DNA of 47,099 nt from Rhodocyclaceae bacterium (GTDB lineage: Bacteria; Pseudomonadota; Gammaproteobacteria; Burkholderiales; Rhodocyclaceae). The stretch lies in NCBI GenBank assembly GCA_020445745.1, contig JAGRGB010000071.1, forward strand, positions 1 through 47,099. Direction: 5' to 3'. Below, piece by piece: positions 21,388 through 32,063 of this stretch. The notes under the pieces are model-generated. The model saw only the letters and a program-made list of their open reading frames with translations. It did not search any database and was not told where the DNA came from. Every line of letters begins with the position of its first letter. Position 1 is the first letter of the stretch. The translations under genes were made by a program, and so were the position numbers.

Positions 21388-22481
21388 GACTTGGTCTCCA
21401 TCTCGGCCAGCCGGATGGTCCTGCGGCTGCGATCCTTCACTCGTCCCGCCAGCTGACCGCAGGCGGCATCCACGTCGTCGCCCCGGGTCTTGCGCGTGGT
21501 GGCGACGATACCCGCCTCGGCGAGGGCGCCTGCGAAGCGCCGGATTCGCGACGCGGGGCTGCGCGAGAACGGCGCCCCCGGGAACGGGTTGAACGGTATC
21601 AGATTGAACTTGCACGGCACCTCGCCGGCGATCGCGACCAGTTCGCGGGCGTGGCCGTCGCTGTCATTGACACCGTCGAGCATCACATATTCGAAGGTCA
21701 CGAAGTCGCGCGGCGCTCGGTCCAGGTAGCGCCGGCATGCCGCCAGCAACTTCGCCAGCGGATACTTGAGGTTGATCGGCACCAGGCGGTCGCGCAGCGC
21801 GTCGTTGGGCGCATGCAGCGACACCGCCAGCGCCACCGGGCATTCCTCCCGCAGCCGGTCCATCGCCGGCACGATGCCGGCGGTCGATACCGTGACGCGG
21901 CGGCGCGACAGGCCGTAGGCGTGGTCGTCGAGCATCAGGCGCAGCGCGGTGATGACGTTGTCGAGATTGGTCAGCGGCTCGCCCATGCCCATCATCACGA
22001 CGTTGCTGACCACCCGCTCGCCGTCGGCGCCGCCGCCGAGCAGGCGGTTGGCGAGCCACAGCTGGCCGATGATCTCGGCAGCACTGAGGTTGCGATTGAA
22101 TCCCTGCTTGCCGGTCGAGCAGAACGCGCAGTCGAGGGCGCAACCAGCTTGCGAGGACACGCACAGCGTGCCGCGCGTGGCTTCCGGGATGAACACCGTC
22201 TCGACCGCGTTTCCGGCGCCGACGTCGAGCAGCCACTTGCGCGTGCCGTCCGCGGAGATGCGGTCGGAGATCGGCTGCGGAGGCCGCACGCAGGCCTGCT
22301 CGGCGAGGCGCGCACGCAGGGCCTTGGCGACATCGGTCATCGCATCGAAATCGGTGCAGCCCTCGCGATGCAGCCAGCGCATGACCTGGCGCGCGCGGAA
22401 CGGTTTCTCGCCCTGCGCGGCGAACCACGCGACGAGGCCGTCGACATCGAATTCCAGCAGATTGACCGGGGTAGGATTCAT
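21384..22481 (-). CDS. rlmN: 23S rRNA/tRNA (adenine-C2)-methyltransferase RlmN
   Basis: RlmN is a radical SAM enzyme that methylates A2503 of 23S rRNA and A37 of some tRNAs. The 365-aa protein has the cluster-binding motif CALDCAFC and the surrounding [11 protein letters not shown]. It also has [12 protein letters not shown] and a late conserved Cys (DVDAACGQL), consistent with the mechanistic cysteine pair. ATG at 22481 gives [12 protein letters not shown], the family start; the upstream in-frame extension to 22532 is not conserved-looking. It is first in the chain rlmN-pilF-rodZ-ispG. Confidence 0.96.
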   Translation of the reverse strand: MNPTPVNLLEFDVDGLVAWFAAQGEKPFRARQVMRWLHREGCTDFDAMTDVAKALRARLAEQACVRPPQPISDRISADGTRKWLLDVGAGNAVETVFIPEATRGTLCVSSQAGCALDCAFCSTGKQGFNRNLSAAEIIGQLWLANRLLGGGADGERVVSNVVMMGMGEPLTNLDNVITALRLMLDDHAYGLSRRRVTVSTAGIVPAMDRLREECPVALAVSLHAPNDALRDRLVPINLKYPLAKLLAACRRYLDRAPRDFVTFEYVMLDGVNDSDGHARELVAIAGEVPCKFNLIPFNPFPGAPFSRSPASRIRRFAGALAEAGIVATTRKTRGDDVDAACGQLAGRVKDRSRRTIRLAEMETKS

Positions 22482-22528
22482 CGGATCGTCGGCGGCGGGC
22501 GAGGCTGCCCATCGCCGCTGCGCGCCTG

Positions 22529-22954
22529 TCAACGCGAGTAGACGTTCATGCCCGGAAAGAAGAAGGCCACCTCGACAGCCGCGGTCTCGGCCGCATCCGA
22601 GCCGTGCACCGCGTTGGCGTCGATCGACTCGGCGAAATCCGCGCGGATCGTTCCCGGCGCGGCATCCCTGGGGTTGGTCGCCCCCATCAGATTGCGGTTC
22701 TTGGCGATCGCGTCCTCACCCTCGAGCACCTGCACCATCACCGGTCCCGACGTCATGAACTCGACCAGATCCTTGTAGAACGGGCGCTCCTTGTGCACAG
22801 CGTAGAACTGGCCGGCTTCCTGCGCCGACAGGTGCACCATCCGCGCCGCCACGATCGTCAGGCCGCCTTCCTCGAAGCGCTGGTAGATCCGGCCGATCAC
22901 GTTCTTTGCGACCGCGTCGGGTTTGATGATGGAAAGGGTTCGTTCGATTGCCAT
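22529..22954 (-). CDS. ndk: Nucleoside diphosphate kinase
   Basis: Ndk transfers the gamma phosphate between NTPs and NDPs through a phospho-histidine. The 141-aa protein starts [18 protein letters not shown] and contains the active-site motif NAVHGSDA. The family is almost invariant in this length. It precedes rlmN by 47 bp, the common order. Confidence 0.98.
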   Translation of the reverse strand: MAIERTLSIIKPDAVAKNVIGRIYQRFEEGGLTIVAARMVHLSAQEAGQFYAVHKERPFYKDLVEFMTSGPVMVQVLEGEDAIAKNRNLMGATNPRDAAPGTIRADFAESIDANAVHGSDAAETAAVEVAFFFPGMNVYSR

Positions 22955-23093
22955 GTATTGCTCCGGGTCAGATAGAGCTGCGCTGCAGCGTAACGCGCCA
23001 TTTTAGCAGCAAAGGCCCTGCGCCTACCCGCAAGCGCAAAGGCGCACCGCGTCTGCGCGGGCGCAGCAAGCGGCCACGAGCGCCGTCGCCGTT

Positions 23094-24089
23094 TCAGTCG
23101 GCCGCGGGATCGAAGCCGGTGGCCCGGTACACGGCCTCGACCAGTTCGCGGCCGATGCGATCGGCCATCTTCCGGTGCACCGGCAGCAAGGCGTGGCGGA
23201 ACGCAGCCCGCTCTTCCGCGGTGAGTTCATAGACTTCTGTACCTCCGGACGCCTTGACCCGCGCGATGGCCTCGGCGTTTTCCTTCGCGGCGATGCCGTT
23301 CGCGTAGGAGGTGGCCTCGGCCAGTGCCCGCTCGAGAGCTGCCCGGATGGCCCACGGCAGCGACTCCCAGAAGCGCAGGTTGGCCAGCACCGCGTAGCCG
23401 AGGTAGCCGTGGCGCGAGATCGTCACATCGGACTGCACTTCGTGCATGTGCTGGGTGTACAGATTGGAGTGGGGGTTCTCGGTGCCGTCCACGACGCCCG
23501 CCCGCAGCGCATCGAAGACCTCGGAGAAGGCCATCACCTGCGGCTGCGCACCGAGCGCACGCATCTGTTCGTGCAACACTTGCGAAGACTGGATCCGCAT
23601 GCGCAGGCCGCGCAGATCCTCGGGCCGGTGGATCGGCCGGTTGGCCGAGAACGACTTGAAGCCATTGTCCCAGAAGGCCAGCCCCTTGATGCCGCGCGGC
23701 TCGAGCGATTCCAGGAGCCGCTCGCCGACCTCGCCGCCGGTGACCCGGTGCAGTTCCTCCTCGCTGTCGAACACGAAGGGAAGATCGAAAACTTCGAAGC
23801 TGCGCATGCCGAGCGGGCTGAACTTGGCCAGCGAGGGCGCAATCATCTGCACCGCACCGAGTTGCAGCGCCTCGAACTCTTCCTTGTCCTTGTACAGGGT
23901 GCTGTCGGGAAAGACCTCGACCCGCACCGCGCCGCCCGAATACTTCTCGGCGAGTTCCTTGAAACGCTGGGCCGCCTTGCCCTTGGGCGTGCCCACCGCC
24001 ACCACGTGACTGAACTTGATCACGATCGGCTCCGCCGCGCACGGCAGCGACAGCATCAGCGACAGCAGCACCGCAAGCAGGATTCGCAT
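23094..24089 (-). CDS. dctP: TRAP transporter solute-binding protein, DctP family
   Basis: This is a 331-aa protein with a signal peptide (MRILLAVLLSLMLSLPCAA, cleavage likely after residue 19). DctP-family features follow: IVIKFSHVVAVGTPKGKAA at the mature N-terminus, the carboxylate-binding region LRGLRMRIQSSQVLHEQM, and VVDGTENPHSNLYTQ. Such proteins bind C4-dicarboxylates or other organic acids in the periplasm for DctQM permeases. No dctQ or dctM lies in this window, and the neighbours are ndk and a divergent sensor kinase. Start at ATG 24089; the open frame upstream is not conserved. The ligand is not predictable here. Confidence 0.92.
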   Translation of the reverse strand: MRILLAVLLSLMLSLPCAAEPIVIKFSHVVAVGTPKGKAAQRFKELAEKYSGGAVRVEVFPDSTLYKDKEEFEALQLGAVQMIAPSLAKFSPLGMRSFEVFDLPFVFDSEEELHRVTGGEVGERLLESLEPRGIKGLAFWDNGFKSFSANRPIHRPEDLRGLRMRIQSSQVLHEQMRALGAQPQVMAFSEVFDALRAGVVDGTENPHSNLYTQHMHEVQSDVTISRHGYLGYAVLANLRFWESLPWAIRAALERALAEATSYANGIAAKENAEAIARVKASGGTEVYELTAEERAAFRHALLPVHRKMADRIGRELVEAVYRATGFDPAAD

Positions 24090-24282
24090 GGCTCGATCAG
24101 GGTAGCCGGCCCGGTGCCGCTCGGGGCACCGCCGCCATTGGTCGTCAATTCTGTGCATGCCGCGCGGTGTTCGGCAAGTCGCCAAGCGGCGTAGAGTGCA
24201 CCGCCGGAGCCCTCTCCCGGCCGCCGGCCGGTGGCGCACGAGGCAAACGCGGCGCCCGTCCGCGTGCCCCAGGAGACGATCG

Positions 24283-26277
24283 ATGACCACGCCCACCATC
24301 GCCGCGCCCACGACCGCCGTCGGCCACCCCGCCGCGTGGCGCTGGCGCCTTCCCTACCTGCTGCTGGCGTTGTTCATCGGCGCGATATTGTCGCTGGTCT
24401 GGCTGGTGCGCAGCAACGACCTCGAGGAGCAGCGCGCGACGCTGATCAACGACGTGCTGTGGATTGAACAGAACCTGCGCTTCCAGCTCGACAAGAACGC
24501 CGACCTGCTGGCCGAACTCGGCCCCGACCTGCTCGGCGAGGACGGCATGAGCTACAACGCCGCGGCCCGCGCGACGCGCATGATCCAGCCCGGCAATCCC
24601 GTGCGGCAGGTGATCTGGATGGTGCCCGACGGCAGCATCGGCGGCGCCATGCCGCGGCTGGAGGTGATGCCTCCGCCGTGGGGCGAGGCCGCGGCGATCG
24701 CCGAGCTGCCGTCCGGTGCGCTGTTCCGCCTGGCCGCCGCCAGCGGCCGCGCGGTGTTCGGCCCGGTGTATCGGGCGATCGGCAACGACGTGCGCTTCGC
24801 GGTGTTCGTGCCCTACTACCGGGGCAGCGAATTCGCCGGCGTGGTGATCGGCATCCATTCGCTGCGCGATCTGATCATCCGTGAGGTGCCGTGGTGGTTT
24901 TCCGAACGCTACGAACTGAGCATTCTCGACGCCGCCGGCGACGAAATCGTGTCCAAGTCCAAGGTCGACGCGCTGGCCACCGAAATGGAGTACCAGATCC
25001 CGCTCGACCCGCCCGGGCGCGGGGCCTCGTTGCGGGTCCGGCCCTATCGCGCCCAGGTGCGCTGGGTGGCGGTGCTGCTCGGCGGCGCGATCGCGCTGCT
25101 CGGCGCCGGCGTGGTCTGGAGCGTGTGGCAGTTGCGGCGCCACATGGTGCGTCGCCAGGAGGCCGAACTCGCGTTGCGCGAGGAATACGCGTTCCGCCGC
25201 GCGATGGAGGACTCGCTGCTGACCGGCTTGCGCGCCCGCGACATGGAAGGGCGGATGATCTACGTCAATCCGGCCTTCTGCCGGATGGTCGGCTTCGGCG
25301 AAGACGAACTGATCGGCCACGCGCCACCGATGCCGTACTGGGACCCCGACGAACTCGCCCGCACCCAGGCCCTGCACGAATACGTCCTGGCCCGCGGCAC
25401 CACCGGCGACGGCATCGAGATCCAGCTCAAGCGCCGCAACGGGGAACGCCTCGACGCCCTGATCTTCGAAGCGCCGCTGATCGATGCCCAGGGGCGCCAG
25501 ACCGGCTGGATGGGCTCGGTGCTCGACATCACCGACCAGAAACGCGCGCAGCGCCTCGCCCGCCAGCAGGAGGAGCGCCTGCAGGCGACCTCGCGGCTGA
25601 TCACGATGGGCGAGATGGCGTCGACCCTGGCCCACGAGCTGAATCAGCCGCTGACCGCGATCGCCAGCTACGCCACCGGCTGCCTGAACCGGCTCGACCA
25701 GGGCGCGATGGATCCCGACGAGATGCGCGCGGTGCTCGGCAAGCTCGGCAAGCAGGCGCAGCGCGCGGGCCAGATCATCCGCCGGGTGCACGACTTCGTG
25801 CGCCGCAGCGAACCGAAGCGCGAGCGCCTCGACCTGAACGCCATCGTGCGTGAATCGGTGGGCCTGGTCGAGCCGGACGCGCGCAAGCGGGCGGTGGACA
25901 TCGAGGTCGCATTGACCGACCCCCTGCCATTCACCCAGGCCGACCCGGTGATGGTCGAACAGGTGGCGATCAACCTGATCCGCAACGGCATGGATGCGAT
26001 GAAGGCGATCCCCGCCAGCCGGCGGCGGCTGCGGGTGGGCACCGGCTGCACCGCCCACGAGGTCGCGATCCGCGTCGCCGACCAGGGCAGCGGCATTCCG
26101 CCGGAGCTGGCGCGCCGGCTTTTCGAACCCTTCTTCACGACCAAGAGCGAGGGCATGGGCATGGGCCTGAACATCTGCCGCTCGATCGCCGAGCTGCACC
26201 ACGGACGACTGGTGTTCGAAGACAACCCCGACGGTGGTACGATTTTCACGTTGTGGTTGCCCCTGTCACCCAAATGA
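24283..26277 (+). CDS. Membrane sensor histidine kinase with PAS domain (DctS/FixL-like)
   Basis: The 664-aa protein has membrane helix 1 (about residues 22-42), a periplasmic sensor region of roughly 215 residues, and helix 2 (about 262-285). A PAS domain follows (about 305-420, with GRMIYVNPAFCRMVGFGED), then a HisKA dimerisation box with the phospho-acceptor His 451 (STLAHELNQPLTAIA). The HATPase part has N box NLIRNGMDAM, DQGSGIP and GMGMGLNICRSI. This is the layout of DctS-type kinases that control TRAP uptake in Rhodobacter. The ATG at 24283 has AGGAGA upstream. It is divergent from dctP (193 bp apart) and overlaps the response regulator start (ATGA). The coupling to dctP is inferred from position. 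Confidence 0.92.
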   Translation: MTTPTIAAPTTAVGHPAAWRWRLPYLLLALFIGAILSLVWLVRSNDLEEQRATLINDVLWIEQNLRFQLDKNADLLAELGPDLLGEDGMSYNAAARATRMIQPGNPVRQVIWMVPDGSIGGAMPRLEVMPPPWGEAAAIAELPSGALFRLAAASGRAVFGPVYRAIGNDVRFAVFVPYYRGSEFAGVVIGIHSLRDLIIREVPWWFSERYELSILDAAGDEIVSKSKVDALATEMEYQIPLDPPGRGASLRVRPYRAQVRWVAVLLGGAIALLGAGVVWSVWQLRRHMVRRQEAELALREEYAFRRAMEDSLLTGLRARDMEGRMIYVNPAFCRMVGFGEDELIGHAPPMPYWDPDELARTQALHEYVLARGTTGDGIEIQLKRRNGERLDALIFEAPLIDAQGRQTGWMGSVLDITDQKRAQRLARQQEERLQATSRLITMGEMASTLAHELNQPLTAIASYATGCLNRLDQGAMDPDEMRAVLGKLGKQAQRAGQIIRRVHDFVRRSEPKRERLDLNAIVRESVGLVEPDARKRAVDIEVALTDPLPFTQADPVMVEQVAINLIRNGMDAMKAIPASRRRLRVGTGCTAHEVAIRVADQGSGIPPELARRLFEPFFTTKSEGMGMGLNICRSIAELHHGRLVFEDNPDGGTIFTLWLPLSPK

Positions 26278-26903
26278 ACCAGGCGCCTCTCGCCCACATC
26301 GTCGATGACGACGAAGCCATTCGCGACGCGCTCGAATGGCTGTTCCAGACGCGCGGCGTGGCGTGCCGCAGCTGGTCGTCCGCGGAAGCCTTCCTCGACG
26401 CCCTGCAGCCTGACTGGCGAGGCTGCATCGTGCTCGACATCCGCATGGACGGGATGAGCGGCCTGGCCTGCTTCGACGTGCTGCGCGAGCGCGAGTGCAC
26501 CCTGCCGGTGATCTTCCTGACCGGCCACGGCGACGTGCCGATGGCGGTCTCGGCGCTGAAGAACGGGGCCTTCGACTTCGTCGAAAAGCCGTTCAACGAC
26601 AACGACCTGGTGGACCTCGTGGACAAGGCGCTGGAGGCGGACGCCCGCAAACAGGCGCAGATCGCCACCCGCGACACCGTCGCCCAGCGGCTGGCCAGGC
26701 TGACCACACGCGAGTCCGAAGTGATGGAGCTGATCCTGGCCGGCAAGTACAACAAGGTGATCGCCGACAAGCTCAACATCTCGATGCGTACCGTCGAGGT
26801 GCACCGTGCCCGGGTGTTCGAGAAGATGGGCGTGCGCTCGGCGGTCGAGCTCGCCCAGGCGCTGGCGACGAGCGGCCTCAGGGAGTCTCGCGAAGACGAG
26901 TGA
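26274..26903 (+). CDS. Response regulator, FixJ/DctR type (REC + LuxR-type HTH)
   Basis: The 209-aa protein has a receiver domain with acidic pocket DDDE (residues 11-14), phospho-acceptor Asp 55 (VLDIRMDG), Thr in IFLTGHGD and Lys in FVEKPF. A C-terminal NarL/LuxR-type helix-turn-helix follows (LTTRESEVMELILAGKYNK, IADKLNISMRTVEVHRARV). This is FixJ-class architecture, not the sigma-54-dependent DctD type. It is translationally coupled to the kinase. Its 3' end overlaps the convergent tilS by 26 bp. Likely targets are the divergent dctP promoter and perhaps unlinked permease genes. Confidence 0.93.
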   Translation: MNQAPLAHIVDDDEAIRDALEWLFQTRGVACRSWSSAEAFLDALQPDWRGCIVLDIRMDGMSGLACFDVLRERECTLPVIFLTGHGDVPMAVSALKNGAFDFVEKPFNDNDLVDLVDKALEADARKQAQIATRDTVAQRLARLTTRESEVMELILAGKYNKVIADKLNISMRTVEVHRARVFEKMGVRSAVELAQALATSGLRESREDE

Positions 26904-28210
26904 CAACGCCCGCGGGCGCGCGCCACGACGGCACTAGGCCGATTTCGCCGGCGGCGCAGGCCGCCGCCGCCTCGATTCCCAGTTCCGCCGCCCAGCACGG
27001 CCGCCCGTCCACCCGCAGCACCGGCAGTCGCGCGCGCATCCAGGGCGGCACGCCGGCCTCCTGGGCGAGCGACTTGAAATCGCGCGACGGTCCACCGGCG
27101 CGCGGCCGCAGGCGGTCGCCGTCACGCCGCGGCGAGACCGTGACCCGGCCGTCGAGCGCCCGCGGCGACAGGCCGCCGCCGGCCCGCCGCGCGAACACCA
27201 TTTCGCCGCCGCCCCAGTCGAGCCGTTCCTCGCCGTGCCATTCCAGCGACATGGGCTCGGCTCGTGCGGCAGGTTGCAGCCAGAAGTGGCCACGGTAGCG
27301 GCACAGCTCGGCGTCGCCCAGATCGATGCACAGCGGTCGCTCGACGGCCGCCTCGCCGAGCTGGCGTGCCGCCTCGAGCAGGCGGGCACGGCCCGGGGGG
27401 CGGCCACCGAGGTGACGGATCCGCCAGCGCAGCAGGTTGCGCAGGCGTGCCGCCTCGAGCCCGGCCAGCGCGCCGTCGGGTGCCGACACATCGCCGCCGC
27501 CCAGGGCCTGCCAGTCGATCGCCGCCAGCCGATCGAGCAGGGCCTCGCCCTCGCGAAAGTTCTCGGCCGCCGACGCCAGTCGCTCGGCCACCGCCGGGAA
27601 GCGCCGGCGCATGCCGGGCATCAGCTCGTTGCGGATGTAGTTGCGGTCGAAGTCGGCCACCTGATTGCTCTCGTCCTCGATCCAGCGCAAGCCCCGGCCG
27701 CGTGCCCACGCCTCGATGTCGGCGCGTCGCAGCGCGAGCAGCGGGCGCAGCAGTGCGGCACCACCGGGCCGCGGCGCGAGCTCCGCCATCGCAGCGGCGC
27801 CGCGCAGGCCGGTGCCCCGCAGCAGGCGGTAGAGCAGCGTTTCCGCCTGGTCGTCGGCATGGTGCGCGAATGCCAGGAAATCCGCCGGCTGCGCCGCCAG
27901 CGCCGCCATCCGGGCAGTCCGCGCCGCCGCCTCCAGGCCCTGGCCGGCGACCTCGACATGGACCCGCCGCAGCGTGCAGGGCACGCTCAGCCGCGCGCAC
28001 AGCTCTGCGCAGAAATCCGCCCAGCGCCCGGCCTCGGGACTGAGGCCGTGATCGACATGGCAGGCCGACAGCGCGATCGCGCCGCCCCGACAGCAGCGCT
28101 GCAGGGCGTGCAGCAACACCACCGAATCGACCCCGCCGGACAGCGCGACACAGATCCGCCCGGCTGCGATGCGATGCCGTCCGAGACAGGCCCGGACCGC
28201 AGCCTCGGGA

Positions 28211-29179
<969 letters not shown>

Positions 29180-29255
29180 CGAGGACATGTCCGGAAACAA
29201 AGCGTGTCATTCTACACCTTGCGCAGCGCGCTCATCAGGGCCTCCGGCGCGCGTC

Positions 29256-29261
29256 TATAAT
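29256..29261 (+). promoter_or_regulatory. Candidate -10 element for purC
   Basis: A TATAAT hexamer lies 30 bp before the purC start in the 112-bp divergent gap with accA. No good -35 is visible at 16-18 bp, so the call is positional. Confidence 0.45.
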
Positions 29262-29291
29262 CGCCGCACGTCCCCATTTCGGAAGACCGCC

Positions 29292-30203
29292 TTGAGCAAG
29301 CCCCTGTTCCAATCCAGCATCACCAGCCTGCCGCTGGTCGGACGCGGCAAGGTCCGCGACATCTATGCGGTCGACGACCATCACCTGCTGATCGTCACCT
29401 CCGACCGCCTGTCGGCCTTCGATGTCGTGCTGCCCGATCCGATCCCGGGCAAGGGTGCGGTGCTCACTGCGATGGCGTGCTTCTGGTTCGAGCGGCTCGC
29501 CCACGTGATCCCCAACCAGCTCACCGGCATCGCGCCGGAAGACGTCGTCGGCCCGGCCGAGCGCGACCAGGTAAGCGGGCGTGCGCTGGTGGTCAAGCGG
29601 CTGCGGCCGCTGCCGATCGAGGCCGTGGTGCGCGGCTACCTGATCGGCTCCGGCTGGAAGGATTATCGTGCAAGCGGCACCGTCTGCGGCGTCGCGCTGC
29701 CGCCGGGACTTGCCCAGGCGGCACGGCTGCCGCATCCGATCTTCACCCCGGCGACCAAGGCCGAAATCGGCGACCACGACGAAAACGTCAGCTTCGAACT
29801 TGCCAGCGCACGCTGCGCGGCGACCTTGCCGAACGGCGCCGCCCTGGCTGCCGAGGCACGCGACGCGGCGATGACCCTGTATGCCGAGGCGGCCGAGTAC
29901 GCCCTGGCGCGCGGCATCATCATCGCCGACACCAAGTTCGAGTTCGGCATCGACGGCGCCGGCACCCTGCATCTGATCGACGAGGCCCTGACCCCGGACT
30001 CGTCGCGCTTCTGGCCTGCCGACAGCTATCGCGAAGGCATCAGCCCACCGTCCTTCGACAAGCAGTATGTCCGCGACTACCTCGAGACCCTGGACTGGAA
30101 CAAGCGCGCGCCGGGGCCGCGGCTGCCGTCCGACGTGATCGCCGCGACCGCTGCGAAATATGCCGACGCCTTCGCGCTGCTGACCGGCAGCCGCCTGGCC
30201 TGA
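29292..30203 (+). CDS. purC: Phosphoribosylaminoimidazole-succinocarboxamide synthase (SAICAR synthetase)
   Basis: PurC joins CAIR and aspartate with ATP in purine synthesis. The 303-aa protein has the N-terminal nucleotide loop [13 protein letters not shown], then [33 protein letters not shown] and [11 protein letters not shown]. The length matches the longer single-domain PurC type found in yeast and many proteobacteria. The start is TTG at 29292 with GGAAGA five bases upstream; the frame has no better ATG that preserves the family N-terminus. Confidence 0.95.
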   Translation: MSKPLFQSSITSLPLVGRGKVRDIYAVDDHHLLIVTSDRLSAFDVVLPDPIPGKGAVLTAMACFWFERLAHVIPNQLTGIAPEDVVGPAERDQVSGRALVVKRLRPLPIEAVVRGYLIGSGWKDYRASGTVCGVALPPGLAQAARLPHPIFTPATKAEIGDHDENVSFELASARCAATLPNGAALAAEARDAAMTLYAEAAEYALARGIIIADTKFEFGIDGAGTLHLIDEALTPDSSRFWPADSYREGISPPSFDKQYVRDYLETLDWNKRAPGPRLPSDVIAATAAKYADAFALLTGSRLA

Positions 30204-30290
30204 GCCCCGGGGCTTTCCGCCGTACGGCAGGAAACTTCGCGCCTCCTCCGGCTGTCTCATGGGCGTCGATTGGGCCCGCAGGAGGATGTC

Positions 30291-31067
30291 ATGGACAAGC
30301 CTTTCCATTCACTCGACCGTCATTTCGATCTGCCGCGCATCGCGCTCGTCGAACACAGCCGCCCGCTCGCCTGGCTGAAGGCAGGATGGCGGGACATGGC
30401 GCGCAGTCCCCTCGCCAGCCTCTCCTACGGCGCGTTGTTCGCCGCCCTCGGCTATCTGATCATGGCCTACGCGATCGACAAGCCCTACCTGGGCACCGCC
30501 GCGGTCTCGGGCTTCATGCTGATCGGCCCGATCGCCGCCGCCGGTCTGTACGAAATCTCGCGGCGCCACGAGAGCGGCGAGCCCACCGGCTTCTTCGAGT
30601 CTCTCGGCGGCCTGCGCGGACACCGCGACGGCCTGTTCATGTTCGGCATCATGCTGGCGTTCATGCTGATCGTCTGGGAACGCCTGTCGGCGATGCTGTT
30701 CGCGCTGTTCTACCGGGGAGACATCGCCGACGTCGGCGGTTTCTTCAACCACATCCTGTTCTCCGGCGAGTACGTGCATTTCCTGATCGCCTACATGGTG
30801 ATCGGCGGCACGCTGGCGGCGCTGGTGTTTGCGCTGACCGCGATCGCGGTGCCGATGGTGATGGATCGCGACACCGACGCGATCACCGCGATGATGACCA
30901 GCCTGCGGGCGATCGGCGCCAATCTGGGGGCGATGGCGCTGTGGGCGGTGATCATCGTCGCACTGATGGCGATTTCCTTCGCGACGATGATGATCGGTCT
31001 GGTCGTGTTGCTGCCGCTGCTCGGCCACGCCACCTGGCACGCCTATCGCGACCAGGTGGAACGTTAG
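30291..31067 (+). CDS. DUF2189 family integral membrane protein
   Basis: The 258-aa protein has about six membrane helices, including SYGALFAALGYLIMAYAI, FGIMLAFMLIVWERLSAML, FLIAYMVIGGTLAALVFAL and LMAISFATMMIGLVVLLPL. The N-terminal segment WLKAGWRDMARSPLASL and the spacing of helices match the DUF2189 family; function is unknown. A GGAGG site precedes the ATG at 30291. It stands alone between purC and the convergent HDOD gene. Confidence 0.85.
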   Translation: MDKPFHSLDRHFDLPRIALVEHSRPLAWLKAGWRDMARSPLASLSYGALFAALGYLIMAYAIDKPYLGTAAVSGFMLIGPIAAAGLYEISRRHESGEPTGFFESLGGLRGHRDGLFMFGIMLAFMLIVWERLSAMLFALFYRGDIADVGGFFNHILFSGEYVHFLIAYMVIGGTLAALVFALTAIAVPMVMDRDTDAITAMMTSLRAIGANLGAMALWAVIIVALMAISFATMMIGLVVLLPLLGHATWHAYRDQVER

Positions 31068-31092
31068 CCGGCAGCCGCATCTGCGCAGGGGC

Positions 31093-31953
31093 TCATCCGC
31101 GCAGGGTCGCGAGCGCCTCGGCGTGGCGCCCCGAGGCGCGCGTCAGCGTCGCCCTGAGTTGCTCGCCGTCGATGCGGCCGAGCGCCTCCTCGGTCAGCGC
31201 CGCGCGGGAGATTCCGCCGAGGTCTTCGAACGGATCCTGGGTCTCGGCGCAGACGACGCCGATGTAGAGCACGTCGGACAGGCTGCGCGGCGGCCAGCCC
31301 TCGAAGTAGAGTTCCGCCTCCTCGACGGCGTCGGCGACGCTCTCCGGGGTTCCCAGCGCCATCAGCACTTCTCGCGAGATCCGCGGATTCCAGTAGCGGA
31401 TCAGGTCTGCGAGTTCACTGTCCTCGGCGATCAGTTCCGGGAACTCGGAGGCCCGGGCGAGCAGGTAGAAGCTGCCGAGCTTATGGACCAGGCCCGCATA
31501 CAAGGCCTGGTCCGGCAGCACACCGAACACATCGACGGCGATCGCCCAGGACAGCGCGGCGACCTCGATCGTGTGCCGCCACAGTTGATCGGCCTCGGCC
31601 CGCACACGGCGGTCCACCGACTGGGTGATCTGGCGCGCGACGAGCGCCAGCGCCATCGGCCGGATCGCGGCGGTGCCGACCCGCAGCACCCCGCTGCGAA
31701 CGTCTGCAATCGGCTTGCCGCCGCGGTGATACAGCGGCGAATTGGCCATCCGGACGACGTGGGCGGCGAGCAGCGGCTCGACCGAGATCAGGCGCGAGAC
31801 TTCGTCGATGCCGCACAGCGGATCGTCGAGCACCCGCTTGATGCGCAGGCACAGTTCCATGCAGGTGGGGAAATCGAGATCGCCGCTGGCGAGTTCTGCC
31901 TCCATGCGGCTGTAGAAACGCATCCCGCGTTCGCTGATTTGCTGCTCACTCAT
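31093..31953 (-). CDS. HDOD domain signalling protein
   Basis: The 286-aa protein is mainly one HDOD domain: a first helix set CLRIKRVLDDPLCGIDEVS, then LISVEPLLAAHVVRMANSPLYHR, then SGVLRVGTAAIRPMALALV. HDOD proteins resemble HD-type phosphohydrolases that lack the metal-binding His-Asp pair and act as regulators in motility or stress responses. No other output domain is present. AAGGAG precedes the ATG at 31953. It is divergent from prlC with a 110-bp gap. Confidence 0.85.
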   Translation of the reverse strand: MSEQQISERGMRFYSRMEAELASGDLDFPTCMELCLRIKRVLDDPLCGIDEVSRLISVEPLLAAHVVRMANSPLYHRGGKPIADVRSGVLRVGTAAIRPMALALVARQITQSVDRRVRAEADQLWRHTIEVAALSWAIAVDVFGVLPDQALYAGLVHKLGSFYLLARASEFPELIAEDSELADLIRYWNPRISREVLMALGTPESVADAVEEAELYFEGWPPRSLSDVLYIGVVCAETQDPFEDLGGISRAALTEEALGRIDGEQLRATLTRASGRHAEALATLRG

Positions 31954-32063
31954 GCGTGCTCCTTGATTTTCGTCGGGCACCCCGCATCTGCGGCAACGCC
32001 CTGCCCACACTTTTTTCGGCACAATGGGCCGCAACTTGCGCAACTCGACAATTCGGACGACCG

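Noticed and set aside
23030-23058. Overlapping GCGC-rich hairpins downstream of dctP
   Set aside because: The stems are only 5-6 bp and not followed by a proper T-run, so a terminator could not be supported.
24145-26202. 685-aa open frame opposite the histidine kinase
   Set aside because: Antisense shadow of a kinase with intact H, N and G boxes; composition is His/Gln/Arg/Ala-rich without motifs.
30203-30214. Short AGCC-CCGG-GGCT palindrome at the purC stop
   Set aside because: A 4-bp stem followed by only three T's is too weak to call a terminator.
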